Shown here piece by piece: positions 34,988 to 43,880 of a stretch of DNA of 60,822 nt. Position 1 is the stretch's first letter. Each line of letters opens with the position of its first letter. Source of the stretch: an uncultured Oscillospiraceae bacterium (GTDB lineage Bacteria; Bacillota; Clostridia; Oscillospirales; Oscillospiraceae); contig CAKTQV010000011.1 of NCBI GenBank assembly GCA_934597255.1, positions 1 to 60,822 of the forward strand, in the 5' to 3' direction. A program made the position numbers and the translations under genes. The notes under the pieces are model-generated. The model searched no databases. It was not told the DNA's origin and worked only from the letters and a program-made list of their open reading frames with translations.

Positions 34988-36036
34988 TATTCCGCCGCCT
35001 CCTCTCCGTCGGAGTGTTTGGCCTGCTTTTTGGCGGCGGCGCGCTCCGGAAGCGTTTCAAACCAGGAAACGAGCTTGGAGGGCTTGACAACGCCGAAGCG
35101 CCGCGGCGCGGTGGCCTTGTCGAGCATCCAGACCGTCAGGTTCATGATGAGGATGGCGTAGCTGACGCCCTCGGGATAGGAGCCGAAATAGCGGATCAGA
35201 ACGGTGAGCAGGCCGCAGCCGACGCCGTAGAAGATCTGCCCCTTGGGCGTGACCGGGCTGGTGCAGTAGTCGGTGGCCATGAAGATGGCGCCGAGCAGCA
35301 GACCGCCGCTGAGCACGTTCTGGAGCATCCAGAGGATGTGGTTGTTGCCGCGGGAGAAGAGCAGCGTGAGCACCGCGACGGTGCCGACGAAGCTCACCGG
35401 GATGCGCAGCGTGATGACCTTGCGGTACACGAGCCACGCGCCGCCGAGCAGCAGCGCCAGCGCGCTGACCTCGCCGATGCAGCCGCCGACGTTGCCGAGG
35501 AACATCGCGCCGAGCGAAACGGAGGAGAGGCTGCCCGCGTGCAGGGACGCCAGCGGCGTGGCATAGGTCGCCGCGTCCACGCCGGAGGCGAAGGCGGGCG
35601 CCTTCCAGCTGGTCATCAGAACGGCGTAGGAGGCGAGCAGGAACGCGCGCCCGGCCAGCGCCGGATTGAGAAAGTTCTTGCCGATGCCGCCGAAAAGCTG
35701 CTTGACGAGAACGATGGCGAACAGCGAGCCGATGACGGCCAGCCACCACGGAGCCGTGGGCGGCATCGTGAACGCCAGCAGAAGGCCGGTGACAACGGCG
35801 GAAAGATCGCCGATGGCGTCGTATTTCTTCAGAAGACGGCGGTAGCCCCATTCAAAGACCACGCAGCTGACGACGCTCACCACGGTCACGAGCAGCGCGC
35901 CGAAGCCGAAGAAGACCACGCCCGCAATCAGCGCCGGCATCAGCGCGATGATCACGTCGAGCATGATCGCGCGGGTGTCGCGCGGCGTGCGGATATGGGG
36001 GGAGGAGGATACAACGAGGCGGATGTCTTCGTTCAT
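34987..36036 (-). CDS. rnfD: Rnf complex membrane subunit RnfD
   Basis: A 349-residue protein with about ten TM segments, the probable ion-pumping subunit of the Rnf complex with a covalent FMN. The N-terminal SSSPHIRTPRDTRAIM stretch is typical. The region DAATYATPLASL corresponds to the flavin-attachment site, though it lacks the full SGAT form. The start at 36036 has AAAGGAGG upstream. Gap of 1 bp to rnfC. Confidence 0.94.
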   Translation of the reverse strand: MNEDIRLVVSSSPHIRTPRDTRAIMLDVIIALMPALIAGVVFFGFGALLVTVVSVVSCVVFEWGYRRLLKKYDAIGDLSAVVTGLLLAFTMPPTAPWWLAVIGSLFAIVLVKQLFGGIGKNFLNPALAGRAFLLASYAVLMTSWKAPAFASGVDAATYATPLASLHAGSLSSVSLGAMFLGNVGGCIGEVSALALLLGGAWLVYRKVITLRIPVSFVGTVAVLTLLFSRGNNHILWMLQNVLSGGLLLGAIFMATDYCTSPVTPKGQIFYGVGCGLLTVLIRYFGSYPEGVSYAILIMNLTVWMLDKATAPRRFGVVKPSKLVSWFETLPERAAAKKQAKHSDGEEAAE

Positions 36037-36037
36037 C

Positions 36038-37474
36038 TTACTTGTCCTCCTTTTCTGCTGTTTCCTGAGCATTGGCTTCCGCCTCGGCCCGGGCGGCGGC
36101 TTCCGCTTCGGCCTTTGCCTTCAGCGCCGCGTCGTAGGCCTGGATCTTGGCCTTGCCGGTTTTGAACGCGTGCGTCAGATCCAGCCGGCCGGGGCATATG
36201 TAGGTGCAGGCGCCGCACTCGACGCAGTCGGTGAGGTTGAGCTTTTTCATCATCTCAACGTCGCCCTTCTGCTCGTAAAGATACATATAGATGGGCTGCA
36301 GCTTCATGGGGCAGGCCTGGACGCACTGGCCGCAGCGGATGCAGGTCGGGTGCTCGGAGCGGCGGTTTTCCTTGTCCGCGAAGCACAGCAGCGACGCCGT
36401 GCCCTTGCCGCAGGGCACGTCCAGATCGTACTGGGCGATGCCCATCATCGGGCCGCCCATGATGATCTTCCACGGCGTTTTGGCGAAGCCGCCCGTCTGC
36501 TCGAATACCCAGCGCATGGGCGTGCCGACGCGGACCTTGACGTTCTGCGGCTCGGCGATGGCGGAGCCGGAAACGGTCACGACGCGCTCGATCGCGGGCC
36601 AGCCCTCATAGACCGCGCGGTAAACGGAGTAGCTTGTGAAGGTGTTGAAAACGGCGCAGCCAACGGCGGCGGGCAGCCCGTTGGGCGGGACCTCGCGGCC
36701 GGTGATGGTCTGCACGAGCGTTTTCTCCGCGCCCTGCGGGTAGCGGCAGTCAAGCTCGACGATCTCGATGCCCAGATTGGCCGCGCCCTTGAAGCGGAGC
36801 AGGTCGATGGCGAAGCGCTTGTTCTTTTCGATGGCGAAATAGGCGTGATTGACCTTGCAGGCGCGCATGATGAGCGCGATGCCCTTGAGCAGCTCGTCCG
36901 GGTGCTCGAGCATGGTGCGGTGGTCGCTGGTGATATACGGCTCGCACTCGGCGCCGTTGATGATAACGGTGTCCACCTTGCCCCAGCCGCTCGTGATCTT
37001 GAAGGCGGTGGGGAACGTCGCGCCGCCCATGCCAACGATGCCGGCCTCGCGGATGATGGCCGCGAGCTTTTCGGGATCGTCCAGCGCGTCCTCGGGCGCG
37101 GGGACCATCGTCTCCGCCGGCGCGTCCTTGCCGTCGTTTTCGATGACGACGCTCGTGACCAGATTGCCCATGGAATTGAGTCTGGGCTCGATGGCCACGA
37201 CTTTGCCGGAAACGGAGGCGTGGATAGGCGCGGAAACAGGGCGGTCCGAATCGCCGATCTTCTGGCCCAGACGCACCTCGTCGCCCACGGAGACGATCGG
37301 CGTACAGGGGGCGCCGATGTGCTGGGACATGGGGATGACGACCTGCGGCGGAAGCGGGATCTCGCGGATCGCAGCCTCGTTCTGAGGAGCCTTGCAGTCG
37401 TCCGGATGGACGCCGCCGTAAGAGGGGAAGGGCGGCTTGCCTTCCGCTCGGGCTCCCTTGGTTCTGAATACCAT
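36038..37474 (-). CDS. rnfC: Rnf complex subunit RnfC (NADH dehydrogenase-like)
   Basis: A 478-residue peripheral subunit that passes electrons to NAD+. It has an N-terminal barrel-like domain with VSVGDEVRLGQKIG, an NADH/FMN-binding region with GMGGATFPTA and INGAECEPYI, and two 4Fe-4S motifs (CIRCGQCVQACPM, CVECGACTYICPG). The C-terminus is lysine-, alanine- and glutamate-rich. I chose ATG 37474 because AGAGG lies eight bases upstream; GTG 37483 also fits the frame. First gene of the operon, behind a promoter at 37513-37541. Confidence 0.95.
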   Translation of the reverse strand: MVFRTKGARAEGKPPFPSYGGVHPDDCKAPQNEAAIREIPLPPQVVIPMSQHIGAPCTPIVSVGDEVRLGQKIGDSDRPVSAPIHASVSGKVVAIEPRLNSMGNLVTSVVIENDGKDAPAETMVPAPEDALDDPEKLAAIIREAGIVGMGGATFPTAFKITSGWGKVDTVIINGAECEPYITSDHRTMLEHPDELLKGIALIMRACKVNHAYFAIEKNKRFAIDLLRFKGAANLGIEIVELDCRYPQGAEKTLVQTITGREVPPNGLPAAVGCAVFNTFTSYSVYRAVYEGWPAIERVVTVSGSAIAEPQNVKVRVGTPMRWVFEQTGGFAKTPWKIIMGGPMMGIAQYDLDVPCGKGTASLLCFADKENRRSEHPTCIRCGQCVQACPMKLQPIYMYLYEQKGDVEMMKKLNLTDCVECGACTYICPGRLDLTHAFKTGKAKIQAYDAALKAKAEAEAAARAEAEANAQETAEKEDK

Positions 37475-37512
37475 GAGCATCACCTCTGCGTACTTAAAAT
37501 TTGCATAGGGTT

Positions 37513-37541
37513 ATTTTAACACATTTAAATAATAGTGTCTA
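37513..37541 (-). promoter_or_regulatory. Promoter of the rnf operon
   Basis: On the minus strand TAGACA and TAAAAT are separated by 17 bp, about 40 bp before the rnfC start, in an AT-rich stretch. Confidence 0.7.
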
Positions 37542-37587
37542 TCATAAATTCACGGGATTTGTTGCGATTGTGACATTTTTTCTGTGC

Positions 37588-37616
37588 TTGAACAATCCAC
37601 TTTTGGCTGATATAAT
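37588..37616 (+). promoter_or_regulatory. Promoter of the GH2 glycosidase gene
   Basis: TTGAAC and a perfect TATAAT are separated by exactly 17 bp, giving a leader of about 120 nt. It is divergent from the rnf promoter 47 bp away. No regulator gene is adjacent. Confidence 0.8.
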
Positions 37617-37744
37617 GGGTAATCAACGGGTATCCCACAAAAAACGCGGGGTATCGCGCCCGGCCTGTTCGGAGCCTGCTTCATGGATATGCTCCGCCAG
37701 CGCGTGAAATCCGCGCCATTTCCCCGAAAGAGGGTGGGCTGAAT

Positions 37745-39370
37745 ATGTTTGACGAATATCCGCGGCCGCAGATGAGACGGCCGAACTGGATCAATCTGTG
37801 CGGCGAATGGGATTATGCGATCACCCGCTCGGCGGCCATGCCGACGGTGTGGGACGGAAAGATCCTCGTTCCCTTCTCCCCGGAGGCGCCGGCCTCCGGT
37901 GTTTCCCGCCTTGTAAAGCCGGGCGATTTCCTCTGGTACCGGCTGAAAACGCGCTTTCCTGCCTCGGACGACCGGCTGCTGCTGCATTTCGGCGCCGTGG
38001 ATCAGCGCGCCGTGGTCTGGTGCAACGGGCTGGAGGTCGGCAAGCACAGCGGCGGCTACACGCCCTTTACGATCGATCTGACGGGCTTTCCCGGCCCGGA
38101 CGGAGAGGCGGAGCTGATCGTGGCGGTGCGGGACGACACGGAAGCGTCTCCCCTTGGCCGCGGCAAGCAGCGGCTGCGCCGCGGCGGCATCTGGTACACG
38201 CCGCAGAGCGGCATCTGGCAGCCGGTATGGGCCGAGCGCGTGCCGAAGGACTACATCCGCTCGCTGCGCATCACGCCCTGGTACGACGAGGGCGTGGTGG
38301 AGATCGACGCCGAGCCCGGCGGAACGGTGCGCTTTCAGGGGCGGGACTATCCCTGCCCGGCGCGCATATCCATTCCGAATTTCATTCCCTGGTCGCCGGA
38401 AAATCCGTACCTGTACGACTTTTCCGTCCGCTATGGGACGGACGAGGTGCAAAGCTATTTCGCCATGCGGAAGATCGCGGTGGAAAACGGGCGCATCTGC
38501 CTCAACGACCGCGTGACGTTCCTCAACGGCGTGCTGGATCAGGGCTACAATCCCGACGGCCTGATGACCTATGGCTCGGACGCGGCCATGGTCAACGACA
38601 TAAAAATGGCGCGGGACATGGGCTTCAACACGCTGCGCAAGCACGTCAAGGTCGAGCCGGCGCGCTGGTATTACCACTGCGACCGGCTGGGCATGCTCGT
38701 GTGGCAGGATATTCCCAACGGCGGCGGCCGCTACAACCCGCTTGCGGTGAACGTGCCGGTCGTGGTCGGCGCGCTGGGCGGCATGGACGACGGGAAATAC
38801 AAGCTCTTCGACCGCGAGGATCCCGTCGGCCGCAGAGCGTATTACGACGAGCTGCGCGAGATCGTCGGCACGCTGTACAACAGCCCGTGCGTGTGCCTGT
38901 GGACACTGTTCAACGAGGGCTGGGGCCAGTTCGACGCGGCGAAGGCCCGGGAGCTGGTTTTGTCCATGGACGGCACGCGGCTGGTCGATCACGCCTCCGG
39001 CTGGCACGACCAGGGCGTCGGCAGCCTGCGCGACGAGCACGTTTATTTCAAAAAATACCGCTATAAGCCCGACCGGCTCGGCCGCGCGGTCGTGCTGTCG
39101 GAATACGGCGGATACAATCTCCGCGTGTGGGGCCATACCTGGAACGAGCGGGATTTCGGCTACAATTCCTGCGCCGACGCGCAGTCGCTCGAGCAGAAGC
39201 TGCGCCAGCTTTTCTGGAAGGAGATCTACCCGGCCAAAAAGGCGGGGCTGGCGGCGGCGATCTACACGCAGCTGACGGACGTGGAGGAGGAGCTCAACGG
39301 CCTCGTCACCTACGACCGGCAGGTCATCAAGATCCCCATTGACCGCATCCGGAAGATCACAAACATATAA
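37745..39370 (+). CDS. Glycoside hydrolase family 2 protein
   Basis: A 541-residue beta-glycosidase of the GH2 type (beta-galactosidase, beta-glucuronidase or beta-mannosidase class). An N-terminal jelly-roll sugar-binding domain contains LCGEWDYAI, FLWYRLKTRF and VWCNGLEVGKHSGGYTPF. An immunoglobulin-like domain and a TIM barrel follow. The acid/base residue is E391 in FNEGWG and the likely nucleophile E453 in LSEYGGY. No signal peptide is visible, so it acts in the cytoplasm. It is shorter than LacZ and lacks the C-terminal domains. It stands alone, so the substrate is not indicated by context. Confidence 0.9.
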   Translation: MFDEYPRPQMRRPNWINLCGEWDYAITRSAAMPTVWDGKILVPFSPEAPASGVSRLVKPGDFLWYRLKTRFPASDDRLLLHFGAVDQRAVVWCNGLEVGKHSGGYTPFTIDLTGFPGPDGEAELIVAVRDDTEASPLGRGKQRLRRGGIWYTPQSGIWQPVWAERVPKDYIRSLRITPWYDEGVVEIDAEPGGTVRFQGRDYPCPARISIPNFIPWSPENPYLYDFSVRYGTDEVQSYFAMRKIAVENGRICLNDRVTFLNGVLDQGYNPDGLMTYGSDAAMVNDIKMARDMGFNTLRKHVKVEPARWYYHCDRLGMLVWQDIPNGGGRYNPLAVNVPVVVGALGGMDDGKYKLFDREDPVGRRAYYDELREIVGTLYNSPCVCLWTLFNEGWGQFDAAKARELVLSMDGTRLVDHASGWHDQGVGSLRDEHVYFKKYRYKPDRLGRAVVLSEYGGYNLRVWGHTWNERDFGYNSCADAQSLEQKLRQLFWKEIYPAKKAGLAAAIYTQLTDVEEELNGLVTYDRQVIKIPIDRIRKITNI

Positions 39371-39387
39371 AAATAAAAACACGGCGC

Positions 39388-39420
39388 ACGGCGTCTCCGA
39401 AACGGAGACGCCGTTTTTTC
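39388..39420 (+). terminator. Terminator after the GH2 gene
   Basis: ACGGCGTCTCCG-AAA-CGGAGACGCCGT followed by TTTTTT. A strong Rho-independent terminator 17 bp after the stop codon. Confidence 0.93.
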
Positions 39421-39633
39421 GTGCCGTTATCATTTTTTGTCACGACTATTTTTTCCCGGGACGGACAGGATAAGCATGAAAAACAAAAATTCGCGAAAAA
39501 AATTACCGTGCGCCGAAAAGACCGCCGCGGCGGGCTTTTCGGCGCGGCTGGAAATCCAGCAAGATTTTTGCGCGGTTTTCATCGCTCCTGCCGCCGCATA
39601 ATGACAGAGTCGGCGAAAGGAAGGGAGAAATTT

Positions 39634-40647
39634 ATGGCAAAAAGAAAAAGAGCGGGACTGCGGACGGCGGTCATGCTGGGACTGATATGCGCGGCGCTGG
39701 GCGGGCGCGCCTGGGCCGCCGGCACGCTCGTGCCCATGGGCACGGCGGTAGGCATACAAATGAACACGGACGGCGTTCTCGTCGTGGATACGACCGATGT
39801 GGAGACCTGCGACGGCGGCTGCGCGTCGCCGGCGCGCGACGCGGGCATCCGGCCCGGGGACATCATCACGGAGATATCCGGCCGCGCCACGGGCACGGCG
39901 GCCGATCTGGCGGAGGCGGCGGCGGAGCTGCCGGAGGGGCCGGCCAGCGTGACGGTCGAGCGCGGGGGCGAGACGCTGCGGCTGGATCTGACGCCGGTGC
40001 AGAGCGCGGAGGGGCCGCGGCTGGGCCTGTGGCTGCGCGACGGCGTGGCCGGCGTGGGGACGCTGACGTATTACGACCCGGAGACGGGGCGCTTCGGCGC
40101 GCTGGGGCACGGCGTCACGGACAGCCAGACGGGCACGATGCTGCCGCTGTCGAGCGGGAGCGTCAGCCCGGCGCGGATCGTGGACATCCAGCCCGGCGCG
40201 GCGGGCTGCCCGGGCGCGCTGTCGGGCCTGTTCGATATGAGCGCGCCCGTCGGGACCATTGAGCGGAACACGCTGTGCGGCATCTTCGGGACGATGGACG
40301 CCGCCGTGGACGGCGGGCAGGCGCTGCCGGTCGCCAGCGACAGCGAGATATGCGCCGGACCGGCCTATATCCTGTCGAGCGTGACAGACGGCGGCGTGAG
40401 CCGCTACAGCGTGGAGATCAGCCGCGGCATGGCGGGGGCACAGGGGCTGATGCTCAATCTGCGCGTGACGGACGAAACGCTGCTGGCGCTGACGGGCGGC
40501 ATCGTGCAGGGTATGTCCGGTTCGCCGATCATACAGGACGGCAAGCTGGTGGGCGCCGTGACGCATGTTCTCGTTTCCGACGCCAGCCGGGGCTATGGGA
40601 TATCCATCGAAAGCATGCTGGCGGCCGACGCGATGGACATGGCGGCG
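39634..40647 (+). CDS. spoIVB: SpoIVB peptidase (stage IV sporulation protein B)
   Basis: A 338-residue serine peptidase of family S55. In Bacillus it is secreted from the forespore and triggers SigK activation by cleaving SpoIVFA. It has a signal peptide or TM (about 10-28), a PDZ domain (DAGIRPGDIITEISG, about 70-115), then the peptidase domain with H159 in ALGHGVTD and S295 in GMSGSP followed by LVGAVTHVLVS. It is somewhat shorter than the Bacillus protein. I chose ATG 39634 because GGGAGAAA lies before it; the frame is open upstream. It is followed by spo0A, the classic spoIVB-spo0A order. The stop codon is at 40648-40650. Confidence 0.94.
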
Positions 40648-40702
40648 TGAAGGACGCGGCTTCCCGGAAAGGGGGAGCCGCCTTCTTGTTTTCTCGACGG
40701 GG

Positions 40703-40721
40703 TTCGACAGGCAAAGTCGAA
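40703..40721 (+). promoter_or_regulatory. Putative 0A-box pair upstream of spo0A
   Basis: TTCGACA (40703-40709) is the exact reverse complement of the 0A box TGTCGAA. AGTCGAA (40715-40721) matches it at six of seven positions in the other orientation. The two lie about 40 bp upstream of the spo0A -35, which suggests autoregulation by Spo0A. Confidence 0.55.
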
Positions 40722-40760
40722 TTATGTCAACAAAAAATTACCGTTTGAGGAAGTTTTTTG

Positions 40761-40789
40761 TTGCGCTGGCGGCAACGCTGTGGTAAATT
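40761..40789 (+). promoter_or_regulatory. Candidate promoter of spo0A
   Basis: TTGCGC and TAAATT with 17 bp between them, 75 bp before the spo0A start. It resembles a SigA promoter; no clear SigH promoter was found. Confidence 0.5.
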
Positions 40790-40863
40790 GATACTACAAC
40801 AAAAACAAGGCAGCAAGAAAAACAGAATGGTGCCCGAAAAACAATACCTGGAGGAATATTGTT

Positions 40864-41655
40864 ATGGAAACCAAGGTTCGCGTTCTCGTCGCCGATCCAG
40901 GCGAGGACTTTCGCAAGCTTCTTTCGGAAGCAATCCAATCGGAGGGCGATATGGAGGCAATCGGCCCAGCCGGAGACGGCGCCGAGGCGCTTCGCCTGTG
41001 TGCCGAGGAGCACCCCGATGTGATCGTTACGGAGCTCGTTCTGCCAAAGCTGGACGGGTTGAGCCTGCTGGAGACGCTGCGCCGCTCGGACGAGCCGCCG
41101 GCTCCCATTGTTGTCTCGGGTTTTTATAATGATCGCGTTGTTTCAAGCTGTTCGGAGCTTGGCGCGCTGTATTTCATGCCGAAGCCCTGTGATGTTCCCA
41201 CGCTTCTGACACGCATCCGCTATGTCGCCGCGCTCTCGCGCGGCAGTGCCGCACCGGCCAGCAGCGGCATCGCCATCGTTCCGTCGCCCCGGGAGCAGAG
41301 CCTGGAATCGGTGGTCACGGATGTTATCCACGAGATCGGCGTGCCCGCGCATATCAAGGGCTATCAGTATCTGCGCGAGGCGATCATCATCACGGTCAAC
41401 GACATGGACGCCATCAACGCCGTTACCAAGGTGCTGTATCCGGCCGTGGCCAAGAAATTCTCCACGACGCCCTCGCGTGTGGAACGCGCTATCCGGCATG
41501 CCATCGAGGTCGCATGGGATCGCGGCGACATCGAGACGCTCCAGCGCTTTTTCGGGTATACCATTTCCAACATCAAGGGAAAACCCACGAACAGCGAATT
41601 CATCGCCATGATCGCCGACAGCCTTACGCTGCAGCGCAAGGATAAAATGGCGTAA
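40864..41655 (+). CDS. spo0A: Sporulation master regulator Spo0A with altered receiver active site
   Basis: A 263-residue response regulator with an N-terminal receiver and a C-terminal Spo0A DNA-binding domain (about 145-258). The DNA-binding domain is well conserved: IHEIGVPAHIKGYQYLREAI, KVLYPAVAKKF and ERAIRHAIEVAW are all present. The receiver is not standard. The phospho-acceptor aspartate is replaced by glutamate (E57 in VIVTELVLPKLDGL). The usual acidic pair DD is D11-P12, and the switch threonine is serine (VVSGF). The lysine (MPKPCD) is kept. The protein may be weakly or not phosphorylated, or E57 may mimic phosphorylation (inference). GGAGGAATATT precedes the ATG. It follows spoIVB. 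Confidence 0.95.
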   Translation: METKVRVLVADPGEDFRKLLSEAIQSEGDMEAIGPAGDGAEALRLCAEEHPDVIVTELVLPKLDGLSLLETLRRSDEPPAPIVVSGFYNDRVVSSCSELGALYFMPKPCDVPTLLTRIRYVAALSRGSAAPASSGIAIVPSPREQSLESVVTDVIHEIGVPAHIKGYQYLREAIIITVNDMDAINAVTKVLYPAVAKKFSTTPSRVERAIRHAIEVAWDRGDIETLQRFFGYTISNIKGKPTNSEFIAMIADSLTLQRKDKMA

Positions 41656-41671
41656 AAGAGGAAAGAGGACA

Positions 41672-41716
41672 ATAAGGAAAGCCGCGCGGAGCTGACCCGT
41701 GCGGCTTTCCTTATAG
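41672..41716. terminator. Terminator after spo0A
   Basis: AATAAGGAAAGCCGC and GCGGCTTTCCTTAT are complementary around a 13-nt interior. It can end both the spo0A message and the convergent carboxypeptidase message. Confidence 0.85.
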
Positions 41717-41729
41717 GTTTTGGCGTTTT

Positions 41730-43385
41730 TCAGCGGCGGAGCCCGTTTTCCGATTCTTCCTCGTCGTAGGCGTCTCCGTCCTTGTCCTCGTATGTATCGT
41801 CGTCCTCGCCGTCGCGCCAGGCCCGGCGCTCGGCCAGCCGCTCGTTGATGCGGTCGAGAAGGCGGGTGAGGAAGCCGGGGCCCCGGTCGGCCGCCGGTTC
41901 GGTGTCGTCAAGATCACGGTCACGATCGCGGACGGGCGCTTCCCGGCGTTCGTCCGGCTCGGTCTGCGCGCCGGGGAAGTTTTCCCGCACGGCCAGCTGC
42001 TCGGCCCGTTCGCGCCGCGCCTGCCGCAGACTGCGCTTATAGCGGCTGTGCTGCACGACGTACAGGAACGACAGGATGAGGTACAGCGCCACGACGATGA
42101 TGAGGATGACCAGAAGCTTGTGAACGATGGGCTGCTGGAGAATGGACTTGATGGAGTTTTTCAGGTACACGCTCTTGGACAGATCCGCCGTGTTCGTTGC
42201 GACGAGGTTCACCGTGCCGAACACGCGCCCGCCCGCGCTGACGGTCACTTCGCCCAGAATCGTGCCGGCGCTGACCGGCGCGATGAGCGGCGTGGCGTCG
42301 CGCTCGCTGTAGATCACGTATTCGTATTCCAGACTGTCCATGTCGAAATCGTTCGGCAGCAGGACGCTGATGCTCGTGTCGGGCCGGCCGGCGACGGTGT
42401 CGCTCGTGGCGAGCGTCACGGGGACCTTGATGACCGAGTCGGTGGACGAGAGCACCTGATGGTAGCTGTAGTTGTTGTACAGCCAGTCAAACAGCGCCGC
42501 CGTGTCGTCGTAACGGCGGTCCTCCTCGTCGTTGATCGTCCCGCCGAGAATAACGGCGATGAGATCGGTGTCGTCCTTGTCGATGGCCGAGACGAGGCAG
42601 CCGCCCGCGGCTTCAAAATAGCCGGTCTTGACGCCGTAAACGTCGGAGTCGTAATAGCTGCTGTCGGGGTTGACAAAGGCGTTGGTGTTTTTCAGACTGC
42701 GCGAATCGTGGAGATTTGTCGCGCCGACGGTGTAGCTGGAGGCGGAGCAGAGCGAAACGAACTGGTCGTGGCTGACGGCCTCGCGGGCGATCAGCGCCAT
42801 GTCGCGCGCGGTGGAGTAGTGGTTGGAGTCCTCCAGGCCGCTGGGGTTACTGAAGTGGGTGTTCGTGCAGCCGAGCGCCGCGGCGCGCTCGTTCATCCGG
42901 GACACGAAGTCGCTGATGGAGCCGGCGGTGTACTCGGCCAGAATGTTGCAGGCCTCGTTCGCGCTGACGAGCATGGCGCAGTAAAGCAGATCGCGCACGG
43001 ACAGGATCTCGCCCGGCTCGATGGCGGGCGAGGCGTTGGAGCTGTCGTCGTCCATGCCGGAGCGGCAGTCGTCGTAGGCGGCGACGGAGTCGTCGAGCGA
43101 GAACTGGCCGTTTTCGATCGCCTCGACGACCAGCAGCGCCGTCATGATCTTCGTGGTGCTGGCGGGCGGGCAGCTCTGGTCGGCGTTGTAGTCGTAATAG
43201 ACGTCGCCGGTCTTGGTGTCCATCAGGATGGCGGCGGAGGCCGAGACGGTCGGCGCCGCCTCCGAGACCGACACGCCCGTTTCGTTTGATTCGCTCGTCT
43301 CCTCCGTGGCCAGCGCGGGCAGCGCCAGCATGGAGACCGCGAGCGCGGCTATAAGCATAAGCAGGAGGATTTTTGATTTTTTCAT
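41730..43385 (-). CDS. D-alanyl-D-alanine carboxypeptidase (penicillin-binding protein, family S11)
   Basis: A 551-residue peptidase that trims the terminal D-alanine from peptidoglycan stem peptides. It has a signal peptide (1-26). The active-site motifs are S76-T-T-K79, S141-A-N143 and K253-T-G255. A C-terminal beta domain ends near 420, and a TM anchor lies at about 430-455. Beyond the anchor it has a further 95-residue cytoplasmic tail, basic then acidic, rich in arginine, aspartate and glutamate. DacA or DacF proteins normally end with the anchor, so the tail is unusual. GGAGATTAAC precedes the ATG. Confidence 0.93.
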   Translation of the reverse strand: MKKSKILLLMLIAALAVSMLALPALATEETSESNETGVSVSEAAPTVSASAAILMDTKTGDVYYDYNADQSCPPASTTKIMTALLVVEAIENGQFSLDDSVAAYDDCRSGMDDDSSNASPAIEPGEILSVRDLLYCAMLVSANEACNILAEYTAGSISDFVSRMNERAAALGCTNTHFSNPSGLEDSNHYSTARDMALIAREAVSHDQFVSLCSASSYTVGATNLHDSRSLKNTNAFVNPDSSYYDSDVYGVKTGYFEAAGGCLVSAIDKDDTDLIAVILGGTINDEEDRRYDDTAALFDWLYNNYSYHQVLSSTDSVIKVPVTLATSDTVAGRPDTSISVLLPNDFDMDSLEYEYVIYSERDATPLIAPVSAGTILGEVTVSAGGRVFGTVNLVATNTADLSKSVYLKNSIKSILQQPIVHKLLVILIIVVALYLILSFLYVVQHSRYKRSLRQARRERAEQLAVRENFPGAQTEPDERREAPVRDRDRDLDDTEPAADRGPGFLTRLLDRINERLAERRAWRDGEDDDTYEDKDGDAYDEEESENGLRR

Positions 43386-43535
43386 GTTAATCTCCGCGTA
43401 AATATGGTATGATGCAGTAGGATGAAAAAGCAGGCGATCCGCGCCTTTTCGCCATCCGTGCGATATTGGTACGGTATATTATAAGAGAACTTTCCAAGAA
43501 AAGCAACCAACAATTCCTGGCTCGGGGAGAAAAAG

Positions 43536-43880
43536 ATGAATAAGGCGGAAAAATTTCTGGCCGCGCTTTCCGCGCTCTGCGTGGTGCTGACGCTGGTATA
43601 TTTCGCGCTCCCCGCGCCGCAGGCCGTGTTCTCCGTCCGCCCGCTCGCCGCGGCGGGAACGCCTGCGCCGGAGAGCCGGCTGGACGTCAACCGGGCGACG
43701 GCTGAACAGCTGGAGCAGCTGCCGGGCATCGGCGCGGTGCTGGCCGGACGCATCGTGCAGTACCGCGAGGAGCACGGGCCGTTCGCTTCGACGGAGGAGC
43801 TGACGGCGGTCGAGGGCATCGGCGAGGCGCGGCTGGCCGCCATCGAGGATTATATCTGCTGTCAAAAGGAGACGCCATGA
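43536..43880 (+). CDS. ComEA-like helix-hairpin-helix protein
   Basis: A 114-residue protein with one N-terminal TM segment (about 7-25) and a short linker. A tandem helix-hairpin-helix DNA-binding domain follows at about residues 48-108 (LDVNRATAEQLEQLPGIG, FASTEELTAVEGIGEARL). In transformable bacteria ComEA binds DNA at the cell surface and passes it to ComEC. ComEC was not seen here. It overlaps the response-regulator gene by 4 bp (ATGA). Confidence 0.9.
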   Translation: MNKAEKFLAALSALCVVLTLVYFALPAPQAVFSVRPLAAAGTPAPESRLDVNRATAEQLEQLPGIGAVLAGRIVQYREEHGPFASTEELTAVEGIGEARLAAIEDYICCQKETP

